8,418 bases of DNA from Deltaproteobacteria bacterium (GCA_030623035.1 JAUXFK010000124.1:1-8418); one strand, 5' to 3'; numbered from the stretch's first letter, positions 1-6,652 are shown. Made by a program: numbers and translations. Notes: a model not told the origin generated them from the sequence alone.

Positions 1-1
1 G

Positions 2-181
2 ACCAAAAGATGGATGGTCGCGGCTCGGAAAAAACTTAAAATGGAGATTGATGAAGAATTAATCGAAGCGTACCGAGGCACCGTATCTCTTCCCTTTAAA
101 GTTGGAGACCGTAGAAGAGTGGCGGTCAAAATCGTGGAGGATCGGGGCAAAGAGAGTTTAAGGAATCTGGAGGTGGGATAA
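2..181 (+). CDS. C-terminal end of a probable site-specific DNA methyltransferase (5' end outside window)
   Basis: An open frame runs in from the left edge and gives 59 residues before TAA at 179-181. The tail reads MEIDEELIEAYRGT, then SLPF, then RRVAVKIVEDRGKESLRNLEV. This pattern (acidic helix, 'RGT.S.PF', then a basic 'RVAVKI..D.G.E.L...EV' strand) resembles the C-terminus of adenine-specific, type III-like DNA methyltransferases found beside DEAD-box restriction helicases. The catalytic motifs (DPPY, FxGxG) lie outside the window, so the assignment rests on the tail and on the neighbours: an AAA ATPase, a Toprim-like protein and a BPTD_3080-type endonuclease remnant follow on the same strand. 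The stop overlaps the next start as TAATG, which implies translational coupling. The alternative is the tail of a helicase or another R-M subunit. Confidence 0.5.
   Translation, partial: TKRWMVAARKKLKMEIDEELIEAYRGTVSLPFKVGDRRRVAVKIVEDRGKESLRNLEVG
169..173 (+). promoter_or_regulatory. Shine-Dalgarno GGAGG for the AAA ATPase gene
   Basis: GGAGG lies seven bases before the ATG at 181, inside the last codons of the upstream methyltransferase frame. It fixes the ATG at 181 as the start and shows that the ATPase is translated from within a polycistronic message. Confidence 0.7.
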
Positions 182-1338
182 TGATCATTTCCCATATTAT
201 CTTAAAAAACTGGAGAAACTTCCGATCCGTTGACATCCCATTGGGCAGGCGTGTTTTCCTGGTTGGTCCGAATGCTTCTGGAAAATCCAATCTTTTGGAT
301 GCTCTTCGTTTTTTACGAGATATCGCAAAATCCGAAGGTGGCGGTTTACAGAAGGCAGTGAGCGATCGTGGCGGGATTTCAAAAATACGCTGTCTTGCCG
401 CAAGAAGAGATCCACAAGTAGAAATTGAAGTCCATCTTACAGAAAACTATGGCCAGGAACCTATCTGGAAATACGCAGTGGGTATCAAACAGGAAAGCAG
501 AGGCCATCGACAGCCGTATTTGCTATATGAAAGAGTATGGGAAGGGGATACATTAATTCTTGATCGTCCTGATGAACAGGATAAGAAGGATTCATTACGT
601 TTGATTCAAACCCATCTTGAACAGATAAATGCCAATGTCCAATTTAGAGAAATTGCTCGTTTTTTTGAATCAATATATTATCTGCATCTGGTGCCGCAAT
701 TGCTTCGACATCCAGAAACATTTACCGGCCCTACAAGCAAAGAAGATCCTTTTGGGCGAAGTTTTATGGAGAGGGTTATTAAAACGCCGGAAAAGACGCG
801 AAAATCCCGTTTGAGAAAAATCGAAACTGCGCTGCAATTTGCCGTTCCCCAGCTAAAACAACTGACTGATACGAAAGACGAAAGGGGTGTGCCCCATCTC
901 GAGGCAGTTTATGAACATTGGAGGCCAAAGGCCGGCAAACAAGATGAGGAGGAGTTTTCTGACGGCACACTTCGTCTCATCAGTTTCCTCTGGTCTTTGT
1001 TGGAGGGAGATTCGTTATTACTGATGGAGGAGCCTGAACTCTCTCTTCACACAGGTATCATTCGGAGGTTGCCGGGAATGATCTGGCGCATACAAAATAA
1101 GAAAAAAAGACAGGTTATTATGAGCACCCACAGCACTGAATTGCTCTCTGACAGGGGAATCGGAGGAGAAGAAGTGATGCTCCTTACCCCCGATGTTGAG
1201 GGGACAAGGGTAGAGCCGGCTTCTTCAATTGCTGAACTTCGCGCGTTACTGGAAGACGGTCTGAGCATTGGTGAGGTCGCAATTCCAAGAACTGAACCGA
1301 GAGAGATAAAACAGTTGAGTTTGTTTGATGAGTCATAG
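181..1338 (+). CDS. AAA family ATPase (SMC/OLD-like, AAA_21 type)
   Basis: This 385-residue cytoplasmic ATPase belongs to the RecF/OLD/SMC-like ABC-ATPase superfamily. It has an N-terminal 'I..NWRNFRSVDIPLG' strand and a Walker A GPNASGKS at about 29-36. A long helical insert covers about 130-250. An ABC-signature-like FSDGT follows at 259-263, Walker B LLLMEEPE at 279-286 with paired acidic residues, and an H-loop STH at 315-317. All ATPase motifs are present and nothing looks truncated. No Toprim domain is fused at the C-terminus. Instead a separate Toprim-like protein is encoded immediately downstream with an 11-nt overlap, the split arrangement seen in two-component OLD-like systems such as PARIS (AriA/AriB). 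The likely role is the sensor or motor ATPase of a phage-defence complex, probably dimeric and partnered with the Toprim protein. That role is inferred from architecture. The stop-start overlap upstream suggests coupling to the methyltransferase. Confidence 0.88.
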   Translation: MIISHIILKNWRNFRSVDIPLGRRVFLVGPNASGKSNLLDALRFLRDIAKSEGGGLQKAVSDRGGISKIRCLAARRDPQVEIEVHLTENYGQEPIWKYAVGIKQESRGHRQPYLLYERVWEGDTLILDRPDEQDKKDSLRLIQTHLEQINANVQFREIARFFESIYYLHLVPQLLRHPETFTGPTSKEDPFGRSFMERVIKTPEKTRKSRLRKIETALQFAVPQLKQLTDTKDERGVPHLEAVYEHWRPKAGKQDEEEFSDGTLRLISFLWSLLEGDSLLLMEEPELSLHTGIIRRLPGMIWRIQNKKKRQVIMSTHSTELLSDRGIGGEEVMLLTPDVEGTRVEPASSIAELRALLEDGLSIGEVAIPRTEPREIKQLSLFDES

Positions 1339-1855
1339 TATTCCGATCAATCTTGCCGTGGAAGATGACCTCAGTGAGGCTGTCTTGAGAATGATGCTCC
1401 ATAAGTCCGGGCGTCAATATGCTGTGAGTTCTTGTTATGGTCGTTCCGGGTTCGGCTATTTAAAAAGCAAGATAATCGGCTTTAATAACGCTGCCAAAGG
1501 CACCCCCTTTCTTATACTTACCGATTTGGATAAAAAAGAGTGCGCCCCCTTGCTCTTGCAGGAGTGGTTGCGGATTCCAAAGCATCACAATTTGTTGTTT
1601 CGCAAAGCAGTACGATCCGTCGAATCCTGGTTGCTGGCCGACAGGTCATCTTTTGCTTCTTTTATAGGTGTGCAAAAGGACTCAATACCATTGAGTCCGG
1701 ATGACCAGGAAGATCCCAAGCGATTTTTGATAGAGATAACTGTGAAATCACGGAAAAAAGAGCTTCGTGAGGCCATAACGCCTGCAAAAGGAAGCACAGC
1801 CAGAATAGGTCCTGATTACAATGGCACATTAATCAATTTCACCGAACGTTATTAG
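1328..1855 (+). CDS. Toprim-like DUF4276-type protein, truncated by an in-frame amber codon
   Basis: The frame encodes 175 residues from ATG 1328. A TTG at 1325 is in frame but a weaker choice. It overlaps the end of the ATPase gene by 11 nt. Features fit the DUF4276/Toprim fold: an N-terminal strand with acidic VEDD (E12-D14), the DxD motif LILTDLDKK (D66, D68), and VRSVESWLLAD (E99) typical of DUF4276 proteins. Together these give the E...DxD...E metal-binding pattern of Toprim nucleases such as the OLD-family nuclease domain. The frame stops at TAG 1853-1855, right after FTERY, yet protein-like sequence continues in the same frame to 1957. The truncated product would keep the putative catalytic residues and lose a C-terminal helical tail. 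It is probably the nuclease or effector partner of the upstream ATPase. Whether it is still active is unknown. Confidence 0.72.
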   Translation: MSHSIPINLAVEDDLSEAVLRMMLHKSGRQYAVSSCYGRSGFGYLKSKIIGFNNAAKGTPFLILTDLDKKECAPLLLQEWLRIPKHHNLLFRKAVRSVESWLLADRSSFASFIGVQKDSIPLSPDDQEDPKRFLIEITVKSRKKELREAITPAKGSTARIGPDYNGTLINFTERY

Positions 1856-1957
1856 AAGATAGAGGAAGCGACAAAGCATTCTCCAAGCCTTTTAAGCGCC
1901 GTCAATGCGATAAAAACATTTAAGCCAAAACTTAAAGAAAATGTAGAGTTGAAATAA
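1856..1957 (+). pseudogene. Cut-off C-terminal tail of the DUF4276-type gene
   Basis: After the TAG at 1853-1855 the same frame runs on for 33 sense codons, starting KIEEATKHSPSLLSAV and ending KPKLKENVELK, to TAA 1955-1957. 'W..EEA..HSPSL..A..AL' is the kind of tail that ends DUF4276 proteins, and the amber codon sits where a tryptophan (TGG) would be expected. The TAA overlaps the next ATG as TAATG, the same junction style as at 179-183, so 1957 was clearly the original end of the gene. The tail is now out of reach unless the amber codon is read through or suppressed. Confidence 0.7.
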
Positions 1958-2085
1958 TGGCGAAAGCGACCATAGATCAGGCTATCATCAACTCTCCCTA
2001 TGAAGAACCGGGTCATTACTGGAGCTACAACAGGGAAAATAAGCGCTGGTTTTTTATTCCCCCATTAGGCTCTTGTCCATTATGA
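1957..2085 (+). pseudogene. N-terminal remnant of a BPTD_3080/type III-like restriction endonuclease
   Basis: ATG 1957 opens a 42-codon frame beginning MAKATIDQAIINSPYEEP, then HYWSYNRENKRWF, and ending at TGA 2083-2085. The pattern 'IN.PYEEP..HW.Y.RE...' is the recognisable N-terminus of BPTD_3080-family restriction endonucleases. These are large DEAD/DEAH-helicase restriction proteins, normally close to a thousand residues. Similarity ends around residue 32, and the last residues (FIPPLGSCPL) do not fit the family, whose usual continuation is a 'GRRPAGY' segment. More than 95% of the gene, including the helicase motifs, is absent. The start codon overlaps the original stop of the DUF4276-type gene, so this was the last or next gene of the same operon. 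It is non-functional. Confidence 0.7.
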
Positions 2086-2091
2086 TTCACC

Positions 2092-2117
2092 TTGACTTTA
2101 ACTCGTCGTTCTATAAA
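2092..2117 (+). promoter_or_regulatory. Weak candidate promoter for the helical-repeat gene
   Basis: TTGACT at 2092-2097 and TATAAA at 2112-2117 resemble -35 and -10 hexamers, and they lie just after the break in the endonuclease remnant. The spacing is only 14 bases, shorter than the usual 16-18, so this is a tentative call. It would let the downstream gene be transcribed independently of the damaged defence operon. Confidence 0.25.
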
Positions 2118-2148
2118 CAGATAGAGCCTATTTTATGCCTTTGGAAAC

Positions 2149-2154
2149 GGAGGA
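2149..2154 (+). promoter_or_regulatory. Shine-Dalgarno GGAGGA that decides the start at 2159
   Basis: GGAGGA ends four bases before ATG 2159. An earlier in-frame ATG at 2135 has no such site and would place the GGAGGA inside its own codons. An in-frame TAA at 2114-2116 rules out a longer gene. Confidence 0.65.
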
Positions 2155-2158
2155 ACCA

Positions 2159-3406
2159 ATGAAAAGAGAGAAACGGGAAGACCCCCTTGACACGCTTATT
2201 ACTTCTGCCGGTTCCGAGATACTCGGCAAGCTTATAAAAGAACTCGCCCTTGCACGCCCGGAAATTCGCCGTGAGTGCTTTGAATTTCTTAAGGATTATG
2301 TAGATATGGCTCCGGATGAAGAGGCTGTTTCCAAGGCTGAAATCATATTCGCACTCTGGATGGAACTTGAGCCGGATCTTTCTGAACTGGATGAATATGG
2401 CGGGGGAGATTACAGCACAATGGGTCATGTTGACGAACTCCTCTACGAACTCTCTGAAAAGCTTAAAGAGAGCACGTTTCCCCGCGAATCCCGTAGAGAA
2501 CTCCTTGATGAGGTGCTACCTTACATTCGCAGTGGAAATGCCGGAATGGACGACGCGCTTTACGAGGTTACTTATGACGCCTGCTACGATGAAGATGATC
2601 TTCGTGATCTGGCTCAACGTTTCGAGGCTGTGGGACAGGACTGGCCGTTAAGTCATGCCAGGGATATCTACCGAAAAATCGGTGATCAAGAAAAATATCT
2701 GGAGCTACGTTCACTGAGGATGGAATATGGGTCTGATTATCATGACCTGGCGACCTTTTACTGGGAGGCGGGTAATAAAGAAAAGGCCGTTGAAATCGCC
2801 AGACAGGGTCTAAAAAAAGGGCATGGGCGAATGGATGAAATACGGTCTTTTCTGGCCGAACGCGCCATGCAGTCAGGCGACCGTGAGCAATATATTGAAC
2901 TTCAGTTTGCGCAGGCAACCGATGGGCTGAGCGCCAAGAAATATGAATCGTTTAAAAAAATCTGCACTGAAGAGGAATGGCTGACTTACGAGCCCCAAAT
3001 GATAAAGAATCTTGAAAAGGTATGGGACGAAGAAAAACTGAAGATTTACATGATCCGAGCGGAATACGGCAAGGCCGTGACTATATTGTCAAAGATGCGC
3101 TATCCTCATGGACATTACAGTGAAAGTGACATTATGAGGATCGCTGCTAAACTGGAAGAGAGATATCCTGAACAGATACTTTCCTTCTACATGTCGGGTC
3201 TTGGGAATCTAAATCACAGTTCCAATCGCAAGGTTTATGCCCAAAAAGCTGCGGTGATGGCTAAGGTTCGTCATATGTTGGTTGTTGTGATGAAGTCTCC
3301 AGACAAATGGGAAATTTTCGCGCGCAAAACAAGAAACGCCAACCTAAAACGCCCTGCGTTTCAGGAAGAATTTGCCAAAGTAGTTCCCGGATGGAAGACC
3401 CTATAG
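2159..3406 (+). CDS. Helical-repeat (TPR-like) protein resembling the C-terminal half of SWIM zinc-finger proteins
   Basis: The 415-residue soluble protein has no signal peptide or membrane segment. It opens with a charged stretch (MKREKREDPLDTL) and is almost all helical and acidic. From about residue 170 the sequence has TPR-like spacing: IYRKIGDQEKYLELRS, then YHDLATFYWEAGNKEKAVEI, then IRSFLAERAMQSGDREQYIEL. A second block around 'YAQKAAVMAKVRHML' is followed by a conserved-looking end, 'NLKRPAFQEEFAKVVPGW'. This layout matches my recollection of the alpha-solenoid that follows the SWIM zinc finger in SWIM-family bacterial proteins. The CxCx(n)CxH zinc motif itself is absent, so this is either a short family form or a gene whose 5' part was lost in the break just upstream. 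The strong ribosome binding site argues that it is expressed as it stands. No enzymatic motif is visible, and a scaffold or protein-interaction role is inference. Confidence 0.75.
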   Translation: MKREKREDPLDTLITSAGSEILGKLIKELALARPEIRRECFEFLKDYVDMAPDEEAVSKAEIIFALWMELEPDLSELDEYGGGDYSTMGHVDELLYELSEKLKESTFPRESRRELLDEVLPYIRSGNAGMDDALYEVTYDACYDEDDLRDLAQRFEAVGQDWPLSHARDIYRKIGDQEKYLELRSLRMEYGSDYHDLATFYWEAGNKEKAVEIARQGLKKGHGRMDEIRSFLAERAMQSGDREQYIELQFAQATDGLSAKKYESFKKICTEEEWLTYEPQMIKNLEKVWDEEKLKIYMIRAEYGKAVTILSKMRYPHGHYSESDIMRIAAKLEERYPEQILSFYMSGLGNLNHSSNRKVYAQKAAVMAKVRHMLVVVMKSPDKWEIFARKTRNANLKRPAFQEEFAKVVPGWKTL

Positions 3407-3550
3407 ATAGACTGCGAGAGATAACACCCGCTCTTGATTCATCTCAGCAAAGGCTTCTACCTCATTCACAGGATTGATCCGTTGCTTTGTCGGATTTATA
3501 GCCCCACCGCGCGCGCCGATATTGCCACCAGCATATGCGGAGGACGCCAT
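3401..3550 (-). CDS. Doubtful small ORF, 49 residues, in the convergent gap
   Basis: On the minus strand ATG 3550-3548 opens a frame starting MASSAYAGGNIGARGGAIN, then PTKQRINPVNEVEAFAEMNQ, ending at TAG 3403-3401. The amino-acid mix looks protein-like, with alternating charged and hydrophobic residues in the second half. I recognise no family, there is no clear Shine-Dalgarno site, and an in-frame TAG lies seven codons before the ATG. It overlaps the last 6 nt of the helical-repeat gene, tail to tail. It could be a remnant of an older gene or chance. Confidence 0.2.
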   Translation of the reverse strand: MASSAYAGGNIGARGGAINPTKQRINPVNEVEAFAEMNQERVLSLAVYL

Positions 3551-3645
3551 AATGATTGGCCGGCAAATTTCCTAAAGCACTGGGCGAAATCTTCACAGCC
3601 AAAGGAAAGGGGTTATTCAGAGGACCGGAATCGATGAGAAGAAGA

Positions 3646-5358
3646 TCAGGAATATTGTAGATACTTCTGTATCTCATCCAGGAGGTCATCTTTTTTAACC
3701 ATAATAACCTCTTGGGTTCTTCTCACTTTGAGTTCAACCATATCATCTTTAGAAGTCTTCTTACTCAAAGTTAAACGAATGGGTATGCCTATCAGATCCG
3801 CATCCTTAAATTTTACACCTGGGCTCTCATCCCGATCATCGATGAGAACATCATAACCCTCATCTTTAAGGGAGATATAGAGTGCCTCAGATTTATCTCT
3901 TACCTCGCTTTTATCCATATTAATAGGTAAAACCATCACCTGGAAAGGGGCAATAGAGGTTGGAAAGATAATGCCGTTACTATCATGATTCTGTTCAATT
4001 GCAGCTGCTATTGTTCTCCCTACTCCAATACCATAACACCCCATAATGATAGATTCTTCTCTTCCACGGGCATTGAGGTAGGTTGCCCCTAATGCCTCAC
4101 TGTATTTTTTGCCCAACTTAAATACATGTCCGACTTCAATACCCCTTTTGAAGCTTAACTTTCCGCCGCATCTGGGACAAGGATCCTCATTGGTTATAAC
4201 CCGGAGGTCTGCATACCTGTCCACTTTGAAATCCCCAAGGTTTACATTAATTAAATGGGTATCCTTTTCATTTCCCCCTGTAACAAAATCGCACATCTGA
4301 GATACGGCGTTATCTGTAATTATCCTTATGTCCAGACCAATAGGGCCGGAAAATCCTACTGGCGCATGGGTTGTCTTTATAATCAAATCATCGCCGGCCA
4401 GACTGAGATCATTACAGTCGATAAGATTTCGAAGTTTAATTTCGTTTACCTCATGATCTCCTCTTACCAGCACTGCAACCGCCTCTTTATCTGTCTCATA
4501 TATAAGGGTCTTTACAAGGCGATCGGGTTTTATCTTCAAAAAATCGGTTACCTCTTCCACTGTCTTCTTGCCTGGTGTGAGAACCTTCCGGGCCTCTTTC
4601 ATCCGGGATAGCGTTTCATTATCTATGTCAGTATCCGGCGGCTTTACCTCTGCCTTCTCTATATTTGCAGCATAATTACAGGAATCACAACTCACTATTG
4701 CATCTTCTCCGGAATCTGCAAGAACCATGAACTCATGGGAAAAACTGCCGCCTATTGTCCCTGTATCGGCTTCCACTGCTCTAAAATCGAGTCCACACCG
4801 CTCAAATATTCTAATGTAGGCATCAAACATTCGATTATAACTCTCTTGTGCAGCATCTTCATCTACATCGAAGCTGTAAGCATCCTTCATGACAAACTCT
4901 CTGCACCTCATTAAGCCAAATCGAGGTCGAATCTCATCTCGAAACTTTGTTTGAATCTGGAATAGGTTCAATGGAAGCTGACGATATGATCGTATCTCCC
5001 TTCGAATCAAATCAGTAACAACCTCTTCATGGGTAGGACCAAGGCAAAAATCGCGATTATTCCTGTCTTTGAACCTCAAAAGCTCCTTTCCATACATTTC
5101 CCATCTGCCACTCTCTTTCCAAATATCTGAAGGCTGAACACCGGGTAGAGTCACCTCTTGGGCCCCTGCCCTTTCCATCTCTTCTCGAATAATCTGTTGT
5201 ACTTTATTGAACACCCTTTGGGCAAGAGGCAAACAAGAATAAATCCCTTTTGCCAGTTTCCTGATCATACCTGAGCGCAGCATCAGTTTATGGCTGATAA
5301 CTTCAGCCTCTGCCGGATCTTCTTTGAGTGTTGGAAGTAACATCTTCGAATAGCGCAT
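3646..5358 (-). CDS. proS: Prolyl-tRNA synthetase (bacterial type, with editing domain)
   Basis: This class II aminoacyl-tRNA synthetase charges tRNA-Pro with proline in the cytoplasm. Its 570 residues match the usual bacterial-type length (about 570). Visible landmarks are: RSGMIRKLAKGIYSCLPL (28-45); CLGPTHEE (105-112); motif 2 around TKFRDEIRPRFGLMRCREF (137-155); and motif 3 GIGVGR (443-448). The C-terminal anticodon-binding domain starts near 470 with IAPFQVMVLPIN. The editing insertion lies at about 225-400 and includes RLVKTLIYE with K283, equivalent to the lysine conserved in Ala-tRNA-Pro editing, and RGDHEVNEIKLRN. It is bracketed by CDSC (224-227) and CPRC (394-397) cysteine pairs. 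ATG 5358 follows an AGGA site eight bases upstream. It lies 31 bp after ispG on the same strand, so the two are probably co-transcribed. No strong hairpin-plus-T terminator is visible downstream. Confidence 0.97.
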   Translation of the reverse strand: MRYSKMLLPTLKEDPAEAEVISHKLMLRSGMIRKLAKGIYSCLPLAQRVFNKVQQIIREEMERAGAQEVTLPGVQPSDIWKESGRWEMYGKELLRFKDRNNRDFCLGPTHEEVVTDLIRREIRSYRQLPLNLFQIQTKFRDEIRPRFGLMRCREFVMKDAYSFDVDEDAAQESYNRMFDAYIRIFERCGLDFRAVEADTGTIGGSFSHEFMVLADSGEDAIVSCDSCNYAANIEKAEVKPPDTDIDNETLSRMKEARKVLTPGKKTVEEVTDFLKIKPDRLVKTLIYETDKEAVAVLVRGDHEVNEIKLRNLIDCNDLSLAGDDLIIKTTHAPVGFSGPIGLDIRIITDNAVSQMCDFVTGGNEKDTHLINVNLGDFKVDRYADLRVITNEDPCPRCGGKLSFKRGIEVGHVFKLGKKYSEALGATYLNARGREESIIMGCYGIGVGRTIAAAIEQNHDSNGIIFPTSIAPFQVMVLPINMDKSEVRDKSEALYISLKDEGYDVLIDDRDESPGVKFKDADLIGIPIRLTLSKKTSKDDMVELKVRRTQEVIMVKKDDLLDEIQKYLQYS

Positions 5359-5389
5359 AGTCTCTTTCCTGTGTGAAAATATACTGTTC

Positions 5390-6448
5390 TCATTTATTAA
5401 CCAGATCTTCTACCTCTTTTACAATCACGTCAACAAGTTCCCCTTCTTTTACCTTTTTTACTGCCCTTCCTTTTATAAATAAAAGTCCCCCGCCTTTTCC
5501 ACCGGCAATACCGATATCCGCCTCTTTGGCCTCACCCGGCCCGTTGACTGCACAGCCCATAATCGCTACATTAAAAGGCCTGACAATATGGGCCAACCTC
5601 TCTTCTACCCTATTGGCCATACTGATAAGGTCAATCTCGCACCTTCCGCATGTAGGACAGGAGATGATATTTACGCCCCTCTGTCTGAGTCCCAAAGCCT
5701 TGAGGATCTCATATCCGGCACGAACTTCCATTGTAGGATCGGCTGTTAATGATACGCGAATCGTATCTCCTATCCCCTCATTCAGGATAACCCCGATACC
5801 TATAGATGACTTTACCATTCCAGAAAAGGATGTACCTGCCTCTGTAATACCTATATGAAGGGGATAGTCGATTTTTCCGGATATTAACCTGTAAGCCTCT
5901 ATCGTGTCGAGGACATTGGATGCCTTGAGGGAGACTTTAATATCATGGAAGTTTAAAGATTCTAGGATATCAATATGATTCAAGGCACTTTCTACCATTG
6001 CCTCAGGGGTTGAATGTCCATACTTTGACAGGATATTTCTCTCTATCGAACCGGAATTGATCCCGACTCTTATCGGTATTCCTTTGTCCCCGGCAGACTC
6101 CACCACAGACCTTACCTTTACCCGTCCACCAATGTTGCCAGGGTTGATCCTCAAACCATCAACCCCCTCTACGATCGCCTGAATGGCCAATTTATAATCG
6201 AACTGGATGTCTGCTATAAGAGGGATCCCGATACCCCTTTTAATCTCACCCAATCTCTTAGCAGCCTCCATGTCTGGAACCGCTACCCTTACAATTTCAC
6301 ACCCCAGCAATTCCAATCTCTTGATCTGTGATATTGTAGACTGAGTATCTCTTGTGTCGGTGTTTGTCATCGATTGAACCGAGATTGGGGCTCCTCCTCC
6401 AATCCTGACATTGCCTATAGAGATCTGTCTTGTAAACTCTCTTTTCAT
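5390..6448 (-). CDS. ispG: 4-hydroxy-3-methylbut-2-enyl-diphosphate synthase (IspG/GcpE)
   Basis: This enzyme reductively opens 2-C-methyl-erythritol 2,4-cyclodiphosphate to HMBPP, the penultimate step of the MEP isoprenoid pathway, using a [4Fe-4S] cluster. The 352 residues match the short bacterial form. The N-terminal TIM-barrel carries RQISIGNVRIGGGAPISVQSM (7-27), LIADIQFDYKLA (77-88) and LRINPGNIG (99-107). The C-terminal cluster domain has SCPTCGRCE (263-271) and IMGCAVNGPGEA (296-307). C264, C267, C299 and E306 are the expected cluster ligands, so the enzyme looks intact. The MKRE...TRQ start fits the family, although no clear Shine-Dalgarno sequence precedes it. The 12 bases before the start belong to a direct repeat bordering a possible insertion. 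The usual upstream partners dxr and rseP are absent from this window. Confidence 0.97.
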   Translation of the reverse strand: MKREFTRQISIGNVRIGGGAPISVQSMTNTDTRDTQSTISQIKRLELLGCEIVRVAVPDMEAAKRLGEIKRGIGIPLIADIQFDYKLAIQAIVEGVDGLRINPGNIGGRVKVRSVVESAGDKGIPIRVGINSGSIERNILSKYGHSTPEAMVESALNHIDILESLNFHDIKVSLKASNVLDTIEAYRLISGKIDYPLHIGITEAGTSFSGMVKSSIGIGVILNEGIGDTIRVSLTADPTMEVRAGYEILKALGLRQRGVNIISCPTCGRCEIDLISMANRVEERLAHIVRPFNVAIMGCAVNGPGEAKEADIGIAGGKGGGLLFIKGRAVKKVKEGELVDVIVKEVEDLVNK

Positions 6449-6449
6449 A

Positions 6450-6461
6450 AAATTAAGTTAA
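6450..6461 (+). repeat. 12-bp direct repeat AAATTAAGTTAA, left copy
   Basis: This is identical to 6641-6652. The copy starts one base beyond the ispG start codon, and the two copies bracket a segment with imperfect terminal inverted repeats, as a target-site duplication would. Confidence 0.5.
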
Positions 6462-6640
6462 CTACGCAGGTGGGTAGGCTAAAGGCTGAAGACTGTTAGG
6501 AAAAACGGGAATACGGCTCATTTTGAAGCCATGTTTGGTGCGAAAATCTGCTTTCTCTCCACCAAAGTGCGTCAATCGTGCTTTTGGACCCCTTCAGCCT
6601 TCAGTCTAAACCCCTTCAGCCTGACTACGTGAGTAGTCAC
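6462..6640. mobile_element. Candidate MITE-like insertion (~179 bp) upstream of ispG
   Basis: The ends form imperfect inverted repeats. ACTACGCAGGTGGGTAGGCT (continuing AAAGG, 6461-6485) matches the reverse complement of 6613-6637, ACTACTCACGTAGTCAGGCT (continuing GAAGG), at 19 of 25 positions. The segment is framed by the 12-bp direct repeat. Inside are several copies of GGCTGAAG/CTTCAGCC, a hairpin TTTGGTG...CACCAAA (6534-6540 with 6560-6566), and at the right end a perfect 7-bp stem TGACTAC-GTGA-GTAGTCA (6622-6639). There is no ORF, so it would be non-autonomous. A 12-bp duplication is unusual, and it may instead be an older intergenic repeat of the 'aggctgaag' kind. Confidence 0.35.
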
Positions 6641-6652
6641 AAATTAAGTTAA
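6641..6652 (+). repeat. 12-bp direct repeat AAATTAAGTTAA, right copy
   Basis: This is the identical partner of 6450-6461. If it is a target-site duplication, the uninterrupted ancestral sequence would join 6449-6461 directly to 6653 onwards. Confidence 0.5.

Noticed and set aside
1325..1327. TTG as the start of the DUF4276-type gene
   Set aside because: The ATG directly after it at 1328 is the better start, and no Shine-Dalgarno site favours TTG.
2135..2158. ATG 2135 as the start of the helical-repeat gene
   Set aside because: The GGAGGA at 2149-2154 is well placed for ATG 2159 and lies within the coding part of the longer form.
3434..3637. 67-codon plus-strand frame in the convergent gap
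   Set aside because: It has no start signal and no recognisable motif, and it overlaps a more protein-like minus-strand frame. It is probably chance.
4255..4611. 118-codon plus-strand frame inside proS
   Set aside because: It is antisense to the intact ProRS editing domain and has no family features.
5373..5858. 161-codon plus-strand frame opposite ispG
   Set aside because: It is rich in S, P, I and T, as expected for the complement of a coding strand, and it overlaps the essential cluster-binding part of IspG.
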